A stretch of DNA of 64,000 bases from Bacillota bacterium (GTDB lineage: Bacteria; Bacillota; Clostridia; Acetivibrionales; JANLFN01), in assembly GCA_023421675.1 (NCBI GenBank), contig JAEZTC010000001.1, positions 248,001 through 312,000 on the forward strand. The letters run 5' to 3'. The notes below the pieces were generated by a model. The model ran no database searches, was not told the DNA's origin, and was given only the letters and a program-made list of their open reading frames with translations. This document shows positions 52,836 through 61,775 of the stretch, in pieces. The translations under genes were made by a program, and so were the position numbers. Each line of letters begins with the position of its first letter. Within the stretch, counting starts at the first letter, position 1.

Positions 52836-53273
52836 TTAGACACCAACATACTGGACATTATTTGAAAATGCCAGATACGGATAATAAAAGACAGGGAAGA
52901 ATATTGCTAAAAGTACAGAACCAGCGCTACCCTTACCATATGCTTTGAGGAAGGATTGCAGTACCAAAATAGCAAGAACTATATCAACAATAGGTATTAA
53001 CATGAGTAAAATCCAATACCATGGTTTCCCACCGATTTTGAAAAACACAATCATATTGTAAATAGGTATGATACTTGCCCACCCTGGCTGGTTCGCTTTT
53101 GAGAACAGTCTCCACATACACACTATCATAAAGATAGATATTGCCAAGCCAATTAACATAAAGACAACAACTATACCGCTAAAAAAACTGATTGAATCAT
53201 TTAATGAGTCACTTAATGAATCAAATGCTTGAGCTACATCTGTTGAATCCAGATAGTCAATTGAATCTAACAT
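52836..53273 (-). CDS. DUF5684-like small membrane protein
   Basis: A 145-residue membrane protein. GGAGG (53281-53285) is 7 bases before ATG 53273, so the 28 codons of open frame upstream are not used. After a polar N-tail (DSIDYLDSTDVAQAFDSLSD), three to four hydrophobic segments follow. WASIIPIYNMIVFFKIGGKP and YWILLMLIPIVDIVLAILVL are the typical core of DUF5684 and related small membrane families. Function unknown. Confidence 0.75.
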   Translation of the reverse strand: MLDSIDYLDSTDVAQAFDSLSDSLNDSISFFSGIVVVFMLIGLAISIFMIVCMWRLFSKANQPGWASIIPIYNMIVFFKIGGKPWYWILLMLIPIVDIVLAILVLQSFLKAYGKGSAGSVLLAIFFPVFYYPYLAFSNNVQYVGV

Positions 53274-53728
53274 TTTGAGACCTCCATTTTTTTGAATTAT
53301 TGGTATACAAAATAACAAAAACCAAAAATATTTTACCATGGTGGGAAATGTTATCAAACAATATACACAAATTTGGACAAAAATATTGTCCTTTTTGCAA
53401 GTTTAAACAATTTAGTATAAATTTAAATTAATACAAGAGTTATATTTTGATAAAATAACTTATGATTTTTATTATTAACAACAGTACTAAAAGCATTGAA
53501 TGTAACTAAAAAAAGAGAGGATTGGTATTCAGGATCTCCCCTAAACTGAAGGACTTTAAATTTACTATAAAAGATTCGTCTGGCAATAAGTTGGCAGATA
53601 TTGATATAAAAAACTAATATTATATATAGGAGAAGGCTGTTCAATAAATTTATTGGACTGCCTTTTTTATTTAGTAAAACTTTAATAGTTGGATATACTA
53701 AAAAATAAACATTTTGAGGTCTTTAGAT
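53274..53728. other. AT-rich intergenic region with a possible 31-residue remnant
   Basis: A 455-base gap. A short frame from TTG 53522 to TAA 53617 encodes 31 residues, ending TIKDSSGNKLADIDIKN, which looks coding-like. Its purine-rich site (AAAGAGAGGA) touches the TTG, so translation is doubtful. It may be the tail of a lost gene. An imperfect hairpin, AAGGC...GCCTT (53633-53664) with a T-run to 53670, acts as a terminator. I see nothing else. Confidence 0.35.
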
Positions 53729-54454
53729 ATGACAACTAGACTTGAAAATACATATAGCAAATTTCTTAACTCCTTCAGAATAGCAATTAATCCTTTCAAA
53801 AGAGCATTAGTTATTACTGAATGCAAGGTACACAAGTTTATTAATTTTCAGGCGCTTGAAATAATTAAGAATGATGGATACCAGGATGCTTATACATTTT
53901 TTTCAGATTATATAGCTCAGCTCAATGAAGGGGTATTTTGGGCAGATCAAAATTTCAGAAGCATGGGACATTTTTATAATCCTTATGCTGGAACAGGGCT
54001 TTATGGAAACAGGGATGCAGTATCTTTGGCAGTGGAATATTACAATAGGGCATTAGCCTACTGGAAATATGGTGACTTGGATAAATCCATGTTTTATCTG
54101 GGAGCGGCTGTTCATCTTGTACAGGATGTTGCAGTTCCGCAGCATGCGAATATCAGGCTTCTTGATAGTCACAGGCGTTACGAGAATTTTATACGGAGAA
54201 ACTATAAGCATGCCAAGGAGTTTCGTGCCTATGAAAAAGGGTATTACCATATGCATAATATCAGTGAAGCAGTAAAATGCAATGCACGCTGTTCCATTAA
54301 AATTTATTCAAAACTTAAGAATATAAAAGATCAGGAAAAAAGGTTCTATGTAATAACAAAATTTATTCTGCCGCTTGCTCAAAAATCTACTGCAGGTTGC
54401 TTTATGATGTTTTACCGGGATGTAGTCAAACCTCAGATCAAGGAATTGTTCTAA
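53729..54454 (+). CDS. Zinc-dependent phospholipase C-like protein without a signal peptide
   Basis: A 241-residue protein of the zinc-dependent PLC family (PF00882, the N-terminal domain of alpha-toxin). Start ATG 53729 follows a GAGG site by 9 bases. Zinc-ligand segments are VHKFINFQALEII, DQNFRSMGHFYNP, AAVHLVQDVAVPQHAN and SHRRYENFI, which match the His and Asp ligand pattern of PLC. However there is no signal peptide and no N-terminal Trp ligand; the first 37 residues are polar and basic. So it is likely cytoplasmic and may not be an extracellular lecithinase. A terminator follows. Confidence 0.75.
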   Translation: MTTRLENTYSKFLNSFRIAINPFKRALVITECKVHKFINFQALEIIKNDGYQDAYTFFSDYIAQLNEGVFWADQNFRSMGHFYNPYAGTGLYGNRDAVSLAVEYYNRALAYWKYGDLDKSMFYLGAAVHLVQDVAVPQHANIRLLDSHRRYENFIRRNYKHAKEFRAYEKGYYHMHNISEAVKCNARCSIKIYSKLKNIKDQEKRFYVITKFILPLAQKSTAGCFMMFYRDVVKPQIKELF

Positions 54455-54464
54455 TTAAAAAACA

Positions 54465-54493
54465 GCAAGTCCCCTTATGGGGACTTGCTTTAT
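54465..54493. terminator. Terminator between the PLC-like and Kelch genes
   Basis: GCAAGTCCCC (54465-54474) pairs with GGGGACTTGC (54479-54488), with T's on the plus side and an A-run before it (T-run for the minus strand). Confidence 0.9.
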
Positions 54494-54505
54494 TACTATT
54501 GATTA

Positions 54506-55974
54506 TTAATTGTCTTGAACAGTGGGCGTTTCAATCAATCCTCCCCAATCGGAAACAGTGCTTCCGATCCTTGCTCTGATCCTATAGGCATGGGTAGTTC
54601 CTTGTACTATATTGGTATGGATATACTGTGTGCTCTGTTTGTTATCTATTACTAGCCCATCGACTTCTATATCATAACCTGTAGCCCCTGGGACTGCATT
54701 CCAGCTTATAACAATTGCGGCTGATGCAGAAACATTGGTTGGTATATCAACATTCGGTAAAGGTGAAGTTGATGTATTTAAAGGCTGACTCCAATCGCTT
54801 AATCCATATTCATTTACAGCTCTTATTCGTATAACATGTTCTGTTTCAGGTACCAGTCCATTGACTAAACACTGAGAACCTTCAACAGATTTAATAACAC
54901 CGTCAAATTCAATATCATATCTTGTTGCTCCATTGACTGCACCCCATGTTAAAGTTAATGCATCTGGGTTTGGTGTTGCAGATATACCTGTTGGTATCTC
55001 TGGTGTTAACTTTAGTTTTTCAAATGTTGTCAGACAGTTCCAGTGATCGGCTCCTTTACCTCCAGCAATATAAAGATTACCGTTTACGAATGCAGCACTC
55101 AGACCGTATCTAGGGGATGATATACTGCAATTAAGGTTTGACCAGGAATCATTTGCTGGATCATACACATCTATTGTATCAAGAATGCCTTGATCATTTT
55201 TTCCACCTATAACAAGTATTTTATTTCCGGCAGTTACTGCCGCAAAGCTGTCTCGCCCTACTGGCATATGAGCCTTTTCTATCCATGTATTAGTTGAGGG
55301 ATCATATTCCTCTACTTTATCAGTTAGCTGACCTGCTATTCTTCCGCCCATGATATATATTTTCCCATTTACTACAGAAGCGCTGTGCAATCCCCTCGCG
55401 GCAGGCATAACAGGTGAGGACATCGGATCTGGCATAACAAAGCTTCCTGTAGCAGTATTAAAAATTTTTACTTCGTTTGTGCAGTCATATGTGTTTCCTT
55501 CACCACCGCCAAGAATATATATTTTTTCACCTACAACAGCAGTTGCCGGAGCAAACGGGAGCTCTCCATAACCAGATGCAACCCACTGCCTTAAACCGGT
55601 TTCGGGATCATAACTCTCAACATTTGTCCTGCTTTCATAATCATAACCGTTACCGAAAAGATATAATTTGTTATTACATGCAGCTGAGGCCCAATTTTCT
55701 GTCATGTAGGTATAAGAACCATCTACATGTTGCCAGCTGCCGGTTGTTTCGTTATATTTATTTAGTGAAAAGGGCCATGCGTAATTTGTTTGACCGCCAA
55801 ATGTAATATATTGTCACCAATTGATTGTACTCCTAAATAAGCCTTGCCTTCCCCCATCTCTGTACATGCAGACCAACCTTGGTCAATAGAAGCATTAGCA
55901 GTCAAACTAAATGAAAATAACAATACGAATAAGAGCAGTAATACTGAGGATTTCTTCATAGTTTTGTAGTTCAT
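54506..55974 (-). pseudogene. Secreted Kelch-repeat protein with two FN3 domains, frameshifted
   Basis: One gene split by a frameshift. ATG 55974 (AGGAGG, 6-base spacing) starts a 70-residue product with a clean signal peptide (LLLLFVLLFSFSLTANASI), which runs into WSACTEMGEGKAYLGVQSIGDN and then loses its frame. The other frame, to 54506, carries five or six Kelch repeats (LYLFGNGYD, IYILGGGEG, IYIMGGR, ILVIGGKND, LYIAGGKG), then two FN3 domains (about the last 170 residues). Between 55800 and 55815 the DNA contains an AATATATT run. Removing one AT unit restores GDNITFGGQ, joining the halves. It may be a pseudogene, a phase-variable gene or a sequencing error. Confidence 0.75.
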
Positions 55975-56289
55975 AATACGCCTCCTGAGTCAAATTTTGA
56001 GAAATCAAGGGCCCAAAATTGAAAAAACTTGTCAATATATTGATACAATATGTATCGTAATAGTAAGAATGTTTGTTATAGTTCCAGGGCACTGAATATA
56101 TATAGTTATTAAGAAGTGTATAAAATGGTTTTATCATCCTATTTACAATTCATGTGTTTAGGTCAAAAACAGGGCAGCAGCATCATTCGGTTGAAACAAA
56201 TCCAAATCTTAAGCATATTCTGATAACAGGTTTAAAGTTAAAGTTAATCCGTTGTTGGATTGGCTTAAATCTCAATGGAGGGATTGAAT
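55975..56289. other. Divergent intergenic region with a GATAC palindrome
   Basis: A 315-base gap. GATAC (56042-56046), 5 bases, GTATC (56052-56056) is a perfect dyad and a possible operator. On the minus strand TTGACA (56028-56033) could be a -35 box for the Kelch gene, but no good -10 follows. I see no RNA gene. The rest is featureless. Confidence 0.4.
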
Positions 56290-57372
56290 ATGCCTGAGGG
56301 TAAGGTAAAACATGTGTTTCCGGGAGGAAATACATCTCTTGGTTTCTTTAGCTATTACAATTACATAATTGACCCGGATGAAGCCTGCAGAATATTTGTT
56401 ATTAAAGGCGGACCGGGTGTCGGTAAGTCTACATTCATGAAAAAAATCGGAAATGAAATGCTTAAGAGAGGCTATGATATAGAATTCATGCATTGCTCAT
56501 CAGATAATAATTCACTTGACGGTGTTGTGATCCCTGCTCTGAAATATGCTTTTATAGATGGCACAGCACCGCATATTGTAGACCCTAAATTCCCCGGAGC
56601 CATAGACGAAATAATTAATTTCGGTGAATATTGGAACGAAGAAGGAATAAAGCAAAACAGAGAGGATGTCATAAATGACAGCAGGGAAGCAACAAGATAT
56701 TTCAACCGTGCTTACAAATACCTAAAAGCTGCCGCTTCCATTTATGAAGACAGTGCTTATATAAACAGCATGGCTTTGAATAAGGGTAAGCTTGATCTAA
56801 GAATAGATTCGATTATAGATGTAATATTTAATGAAAGGCATACAGCCAGTATGCCCGGAAAGGAAAGATGTCTTTTCGCAAGTGCAATGACCCCTAATGG
56901 CTATTGCAATTTTCTGGATTCAATACTAACAACAAAGTATGTATATGAACTTAGAGGCGGATTGGCAACCGGAGAGGAAAAAATTTTGGAAGAGGTTCGA
57001 AATTCAGCTGTAAAACGTGGTTTGCTTACAGAATCCTACTACTGCGCATTCAGGCCTAATAAGCTGGAACACCTTGTAATACCCGAGTTGGATGTGTCAT
57101 TTACAACCTCCAATCCATATCACTCGTCAAGGGTTAAAAGCTGTGAAACTATTGATATAAAGAGTTATCTTGACAAAGAGGTGCTTGACAGGTACGGTGA
57201 TGAGTTGTATCAGAACCAGGAGGAATTTGATAACTTGCTTTCAATAGCTCTGCTTAATATAAACAAGGCAAAAACAGTGCATGACAGGCTGGAAACCTAC
57301 TATGTACCAAACATTAACTTTAAGGGAATTGATGAATGTTATGAAAAAACGCTAAAGCGAATATTAATATAG
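56290..57372 (+). CDS. P-loop ATPase of the PRK06851 type
   Basis: A 360-residue protein. The start at ATG 56290 follows GGAGGG (56277-56282) by 7 bases. A Walker A (GGPGVGKST) lies near residue 38 after a beta-strand (CRIFVIKG), and a second segment (HCSSDNNSLDGVVIPALK) lies where PRK06851 proteins have the Asp-rich loop. The family has two nucleoside-triphosphatase-like halves; the second half here (about 200-360) has no clear Walker A. Function is not established. A weak hairpin follows. Confidence 0.8.
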   Translation: MPEGKVKHVFPGGNTSLGFFSYYNYIIDPDEACRIFVIKGGPGVGKSTFMKKIGNEMLKRGYDIEFMHCSSDNNSLDGVVIPALKYAFIDGTAPHIVDPKFPGAIDEIINFGEYWNEEGIKQNREDVINDSREATRYFNRAYKYLKAAASIYEDSAYINSMALNKGKLDLRIDSIIDVIFNERHTASMPGKERCLFASAMTPNGYCNFLDSILTTKYVYELRGGLATGEEKILEEVRNSAVKRGLLTESYYCAFRPNKLEHLVIPELDVSFTTSNPYHSSRVKSCETIDIKSYLDKEVLDRYGDELYQNQEEFDNLLSIALLNINKAKTVHDRLETYYVPNINFKGIDECYEKTLKRILI

Positions 57373-57375
57373 ATG

Positions 57376-57405
57376 AAGCCCTGGAAGCAGTCGCTGCCAG
57401 GGCTT
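57376..57405. terminator. Hairpin between the ATPase and alcohol dehydrogenase genes
   Basis: AAGCCCTGG (57376-57384) pairs with CCAGGGCTT (57397-57405). Neither flank is T-rich. Confidence 0.5.
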
Positions 57406-57421
57406 ATATATTACTATAAAT

Positions 57422-58582
57422 TTAAATTGCAAGCTTAAGTATATTCAGTACATCCTGTTTGCCAAGGCTTTTAAAATTACCTATCTTGCGGAAGGTTGCC
57501 TTTTCGGCCATTTCCTCCAGCTTATCATCAGAAATACCTGCATCTCTTAAAGTAACGGGAAGGCCTATACCCTTAAAGAAGTCAGTTATCCTTTTAATTC
57601 CTTCAAGCGCAGTGTTTTCAGGATCATTGAAATCTATATCAACATCCCAAACCCTTACTGCAAACTGTACGAATCTATCAAGGTTGTCTTTATATACATA
57701 TTTCATCCATGCCGGAAAAACTATAGACAGACCTGCACCGTGAGCTATATCATAAATACCGCTTATTTCATGCTCAATTGCATGAGATGCCCAGTCTTCT
57801 ATTCGTCCCATCCCCAAAAGGTCGTTATGCGCGACAGTACCCGACCACATTATTTCAGCCCTTAAAGCATAATCACTGTTATTCTTCAGTACGAGGGGCA
57901 CATTATGGATCATGGTTTTTAGAGTGGCTTCACAAAGTCTGTCTGAAAGGTCTACATTTTTCGTATTTGTAAAATATCTTTCCATTACATGCGCCATTAT
58001 ATCTGCAGCCCCGCAAGCTGTTTGATAATCAGGCAGCGTATATGTCAACTCAGGGTTAAGAATACAGAATTGGGGCCTTAATATTATGTTAGTGCAGCCA
58101 CGCTTGAGTTTGCCGTCTTCGTTAGTGATAACAGTACTTGGGCTTGTTTCACTTCCTGCTGCAGGTATTGTAAGAATTACCCCGATTGGCAAAGCTGTTT
58201 TTGCTACTGCTTTTCCTGAGTAAAAATCCCAGACATCACCTTCATAAGGTACGCCCATCGCAATTGCTTTTGCAGAATCAATAACGCTTCCGCCGCCTAC
58301 CGTAAGTATAAATTTGATAGAATTTTTTCTGCAAATATCAATCCCTTCCTTAACAAGGTCAAGACGGGGGTTGGGTTTTACTCCTGCAAGCTCTATATAT
58401 TGTACTCCAGAATCTTTCAATGATTTTACTACACTGTCATACAAGCCGGATTTTTTAATGCTGCCTTCTCCATAATGCAGCAGGACTTTATCGCTGAATC
58501 TTTTTGTTTCTGTCCCTACTTGTTCTTCAGTATCTTTTCCAAATATTATTTTAGTCGCATTTTGAAAAGTAAAATTCTCCAT
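57422..58582 (-). CDS. Iron-containing alcohol dehydrogenase (butanol dehydrogenase type)
   Basis: A 386-residue group III (iron-dependent) alcohol dehydrogenase that reduces aldehydes to alcohols with NAD(P)H. The NAD site GGGSVIDSAKAIA is near residue 95, and the metal-site segments are ADIMAHVMERYF (Asp, His) and HAIEHEISGIYDIAHGAGLS (two His). It resembles BdhA/YugJ-like enzymes of clostridia, so it may make ethanol or butanol in fermentation. It is single with its own promoter at 58623. Confidence 0.93.
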   Translation of the reverse strand: MENFTFQNATKIIFGKDTEEQVGTETKRFSDKVLLHYGEGSIKKSGLYDSVVKSLKDSGVQYIELAGVKPNPRLDLVKEGIDICRKNSIKFILTVGGGSVIDSAKAIAMGVPYEGDVWDFYSGKAVAKTALPIGVILTIPAAGSETSPSTVITNEDGKLKRGCTNIILRPQFCILNPELTYTLPDYQTACGAADIMAHVMERYFTNTKNVDLSDRLCEATLKTMIHNVPLVLKNNSDYALRAEIMWSGTVAHNDLLGMGRIEDWASHAIEHEISGIYDIAHGAGLSIVFPAWMKYVYKDNLDRFVQFAVRVWDVDIDFNDPENTALEGIKRITDFFKGIGLPVTLRDAGISDDKLEEMAEKATFRKIGNFKSLGKQDVLNILKLAI

Positions 58583-58622
58583 AAAGATCTCCTTTTAGGG
58601 CAAATTTTCAATTACATCATCT

Positions 58623-58651
58623 ATAATATAATATTTCTTTTTATTGTTCAA
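58623..58651 (-). promoter_or_regulatory. Promoter of the alcohol dehydrogenase gene
   Basis: On the minus strand TTGAAC (58646-58651), a 17-base spacer and TATTAT (58623-58628), 41 bases before the start codon. Confidence 0.65.
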
Positions 58652-58761
58652 ATTATTGAATTATATTCTAGCAGGCTGAGAAATATAAAAATATGAGGTT
58701 TTTCGTGTTTATGATCAATTCCCTATGTTATAATGAGAGATATTGAGGAGGATGCAAACAA

Positions 58762-59091
58762 ATGGACTTTTTATTCAAGCACAAGACGAAGATAGCTCTG
58801 GGAGTAGGCATTATTTATATTTTATATGGTATTGCCGGAGGAATTTTTAAATTTAACGTTCGCAACAGCATATTTGACAATGCAAGCTTTATCCTCATGA
58901 TTTTAGTTATTTACCTTTACTTTGGAGGACGTAACAGGAATACTCAAGCTACTAAAACAGAGCAAGAAAAAGAAGATATAAATGAGATTTCCGATTCGCC
59001 TTCAGCTGAGAATGTTGACATTAAGGATAAAGAAGTAGAAAATGAAGTAAAAGAAAATGCAGAAACAAATAGTAAACCAGATAAGGAATAG
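58762..59091 (+). CDS. Small membrane protein with an acidic tail
   Basis: A 109-residue protein. Two hydrophobic helices (residues about 9-28 and 38-55) are followed by an acidic, Lys- and Glu-rich tail of about 50 residues. No known domain. GAGGAGG precedes ATG 58762, and an extended TGT-TATAAT (58736-58744) is its likely -10. The NudC-type gene starts 4 bases after its stop, so it is the first gene of a unit with nudC and perhaps yaiI. Confidence 0.7.
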   Translation: MDFLFKHKTKIALGVGIIYILYGIAGGIFKFNVRNSIFDNASFILMILVIYLYFGGRNRNTQATKTEQEKEDINEISDSPSAENVDIKDKEVENEVKENAETNSKPDKE

Positions 59092-59095
59092 ATTT

Positions 59096-59926
59096 ATGTT
59101 AAAAAAAAGTATATACGACAGGTATGAGCCGGGGGTTGCTCAACCTGAGGTTAATGACAGTTCATGGTGGTTTATATTCAGCAAAGATAATCTTCTTGTA
59201 CGTTTAAAAGGTGAATCATTTGAAATACCATTTATAAGGTCTTCTGAGGAATTGGAATTAAAAACTGCAACAGCCCAGTACCTAGGACTATTTGATGGAA
59301 AAGACTGTTATTGTACTGAATTGGAACTTACTGAAACTGTGCCTGAAAGCTATGATTTTAAGGATTTGCGGTATTTGTTTGATTTTCTTGATGTAGATAT
59401 GTATTTCCTGGCAGGCAAAGCAAAGCAAATCGTTGATTGGGACAGAACACACCGATTCTGCGGCCAATGTGGCTCCAAGACCAATCAGATGGAAGATGAA
59501 AGAGCAAAGATTTGTCCTGAGTGCGGTTTTATAAGCTACCCAAGGATTTCTCCTGCGATAATTGTTGGTGTAATTCGGGATGGCAAACTTCTGATGGCAC
59601 ATTCTACACACTATAAAAACAGTTTTTATAGTATAATTGCAGGTTTCCTGGAAGCCGGAGAGACGCTTGAGGATTGTGTACAAAGGGAACTGATGGAAGA
59701 GGTTGGCATTAAGGTCAAGAATATCAGGTACTTTGGTAACCAGCCCTGGCCTTTCCCGAATACACTCATGATTGGTTTCCTTGCTGACTATGACAGCGGA
59801 GAAATAAATGTTGATGGTATTGAGATTGATGACGCAGGGTGGTATTCAAGTGATGAAATCCCTTTAATACCATCTAAAATAAGTATAGCAAGAAGAATTA
59901 TTGACTGGTTCAAAGAAAACTATTAA
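59096..59926 (+). CDS. nudC: NADH pyrophosphatase NudC-like Nudix hydrolase
   Basis: A 276-residue Nudix enzyme. Start ATG 59096 is preferred over the longer frame from 59057 because AAGGAA (59083-59088) is 7 bases away. A zinc ribbon (FCGQCGS and CPEC) precedes the Nudix domain, as in NudC. The Nudix box contains GFLEAGETLED, then RELMEEVGI with the metal-binding Glu residues. The NudC marker QPWPFPNTLM lies 18 residues after it. NudC cleaves NADH to NMNH and AMP, and removes NAD caps from RNA. The N-terminal domain (1-120) fits the family. Confidence 0.92.
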   Translation: MLKKSIYDRYEPGVAQPEVNDSSWWFIFSKDNLLVRLKGESFEIPFIRSSEELELKTATAQYLGLFDGKDCYCTELELTETVPESYDFKDLRYLFDFLDVDMYFLAGKAKQIVDWDRTHRFCGQCGSKTNQMEDERAKICPECGFISYPRISPAIIVGVIRDGKLLMAHSTHYKNSFYSIIAGFLEAGETLEDCVQRELMEEVGIKVKNIRYFGNQPWPFPNTLMIGFLADYDSGEINVDGIEIDDAGWYSSDEIPLIPSKISIARRIIDWFKENY

Positions 59927-59950
59927 TTTATAATAAGTAAGGATATTCTG

Positions 59951-60388
59951 ATGAGAATACTTGTAGATGCTGATGCATGCCCGGTAAAACAAATAATTGT
60001 CAGGGCAGCTAAGGAGTTTGGAATACCTGTTATTATGTTTATAGATACAAGTCACATACTTAATGATGGGTATTCTGAAATAATAACGGTGGATAAAGCA
60101 AGGGATTCTGTTGATATTGCTCTTGTAAACAAAGTATTACCTGGAGACATTGTTGTAACACAAGACTATGGGGTGGCTGCAATGGCCATTCCAAAGGGAT
60201 CTAAGGCTTTAAACCAGAATGGTTTGATATATAATGATGATAATCTTGACAGGCTGCTTTTTGAAAGACATATTTCCCAAAAGCTTAGAAGATCGGGAGG
60301 AAGAACCAAGGGGCCCGGTAAAAGAACAAAGTTGGAGGATGAGTCATTTGAAAAAGCCTTGAGAAACCTGATTACGAATAATATTTAA
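59951..60388 (+). CDS. YaiI/YqxD family protein (UPF0178)
   Basis: A 145-residue protein. The N-terminus MRILVDADACPVKQII is the family signature with an Asp-x-Asp, and VVTQDYGVAAMAI and NDDNLDRLLFERH are also conserved. Structures suggest a PIN/NYN-like nuclease fold; the biochemical role is not settled. AAGGATATTCTG precedes ATG 59951. The gene follows nudC by 24 bases. Confidence 0.93.
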   Translation: MRILVDADACPVKQIIVRAAKEFGIPVIMFIDTSHILNDGYSEIITVDKARDSVDIALVNKVLPGDIVVTQDYGVAAMAIPKGSKALNQNGLIYNDDNLDRLLFERHISQKLRRSGGRTKGPGKRTKLEDESFEKALRNLITNNI

Positions 60389-60457
60389 ATATATATGGTA
60401 AATACTCTTTTGGTCATTTTATATGGTATATTAGATTAAATATTACAGGTGAGAAAT

Positions 60458-60937
60458 ATGAAAAAAACCAATGCTGTGAGGCACCTGGATACTTTAAAAA
60501 TAAAGTATCAACTGCTTGAATATGAAGTGGACGAAAATGATCTTAGTGCAGAAACGGTAGCAGGAAAGATAGGCCTTCAGTTGGAAAAGGTATTTAAGAC
60601 ACTCGTTGTACATGGTGATAAAACGGGAGTAATCATGGCCTGTATACCCAGTATTGGGGAACTTGACCTTAAAGCTCTGGCTTCTGCAAGCGGTAATAAA
60701 AAGGTAGAAATGGTTCCTTTAAAGGAAATACTGCCTTTGACAGGATACATAAGGGGCGGAGTTTCACCAATAGGCGCTAAAAAAGCATACCCGGTATATC
60801 TCGATAAGAGCGCACTTGAACATGACTCCATATCAATAAGTGCCGGTGTCAGGGGTTGCCAGATATTCATAAACCCGTTAGACCTTATGAAAGCTGCAAA
60901 TGTAGAACAGACAACTAAACTGATACATAAAAATTAA
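60458..60937 (+). CDS. ybaK: Cys-tRNA(Pro)/Cys-tRNA(Cys) deacylase YbaK
   Basis: A 159-residue trans-editing enzyme that hydrolyses Cys-tRNA(Pro). Start ATG 60458 is preferred over GTG 60449, which lies in the ribosome site (AGGTGAG). Family marks are VFKTLVVHGDKTGVIMACIP (catalytic Lys in VFKTL), RGGVSPIGAKKAYPVYLDK and ISISAGVRGCQIFINPLDL. It is separated from yaiI by about 70 bases. It may be transcribed with the first of the three lipoprotein genes, 35 bases later. Confidence 0.94.
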   Translation: MKKTNAVRHLDTLKIKYQLLEYEVDENDLSAETVAGKIGLQLEKVFKTLVVHGDKTGVIMACIPSIGELDLKALASASGNKKVEMVPLKEILPLTGYIRGGVSPIGAKKAYPVYLDKSALEHDSISISAGVRGCQIFINPLDLMKAANVEQTTKLIHKN

Positions 60938-60972
60938 AATATTTTAAATAACCTAGTTATTAGGAGGGAACA

Positions 60973-61548
60973 ATGAAGTTTCAAAAAAAGAAATTATTAT
61001 TAGGACTTTGTATTGTATTTTCTTTTATGTGTATAATGTTTACCGGCTGCGGATCAAGCAGTAAAAGTTCATCAGAAGGTACGCCTGTTCCACCGCCTTC
61101 AACAGAAACTAAAACATTTGAAAATGCAAAAGAGGGTATAAAGTTTAATTATCCTGCAAATTGGGAAGTCAAAAGCGACAAAAAAATGATAGCTTCATAC
61201 ACTTCTAAAGCATCTAAAGAAAAGGATTTGTATTCGTTTAATATTATTGTATCTGAGGTCAAAGAGAAGATTGATTGGAGTACATATGGCAAACAGATGG
61301 AAAAAGACCTTGGGAAGCAATTAAAGGATGCAAAGGTATTGTCTGATACCAATGTTAAGGTTGCCAGCTGTGATGGAATTAAACTTGAGTATACAAGCAC
61401 TGTATACGATGTTAAAATGAAGAATTTTTTCCTGGTGTTTGGTAAAGGTTCAAAACTATATGTATTAACAGCAGGGGGTTCTGAAACAGCATATGAAAAA
61501 AATGCTTTTGCAATGGACAGCCTGGTAAAATCAATTTCTTTTAAATAA
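60973..61548 (+). CDS. Lipoprotein of the three-paralog cluster, copy 1
   Basis: A 191-residue lipoprotein with lipobox FTGCGSS (Cys near residue 26), a Ser/Pro-rich linker, and a PsbP/MOG1-like or related alpha-beta domain. The domain starts TFENAKEGIKFNYPANWEV and ends SLVKSISFK. It shares the same N-terminus (MKFQKKKLL), Cys position and C-terminus with copies 2 and 3 at 61776 and 63023, so they arose by tandem duplication. The function is unknown; a surface stress-related or binding role is possible. AGGAGGG precedes ATG 60973. A terminator follows. Confidence 0.75.
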   Translation: MKFQKKKLLLGLCIVFSFMCIMFTGCGSSSKSSSEGTPVPPPSTETKTFENAKEGIKFNYPANWEVKSDKKMIASYTSKASKEKDLYSFNIIVSEVKEKIDWSTYGKQMEKDLGKQLKDAKVLSDTNVKVASCDGIKLEYTSTVYDVKMKNFFLVFGKGSKLYVLTAGGSETAYEKNAFAMDSLVKSISFK

Positions 61549-61563
61549 TAATTATGTATGGGT

Positions 61564-61592
61564 GGTTCTTGAACATTCGAGAACCTTTTTTA
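61564..61592 (+). terminator. Terminator after lipoprotein copy 1
   Basis: GGTTCTTG (61564-61571) pairs with CGAGAACC (61578-61585), followed by T's. Confidence 0.85.
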
Positions 61593-61709
61593 TTTTTATT
61601 TTTTCAATATGTATGTATACTTATGATGAATTAAATTCACTTTGTTTTTAAAAATATCCTAATTACAATTAAAAAATATTATTAGTTTTAAAAAATACAA
61701 TTTTGTTTA

Positions 61710-61738
61710 TTGCTAAAACTCATTATAAAATGTATAAT
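61710..61738 (+). promoter_or_regulatory. Promoter of lipoprotein copy 2
   Basis: TTGCTA (61710-61715), a 17-base spacer and TATAAT (61733-61738). The 15-base ATTATAAAATGTATA before the -10 recurs before copy 3. Confidence 0.7.
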
Positions 61739-61775
61739 TGTAGGAGTTTTTTTACCTATTTAAGGAGGGGAATAA

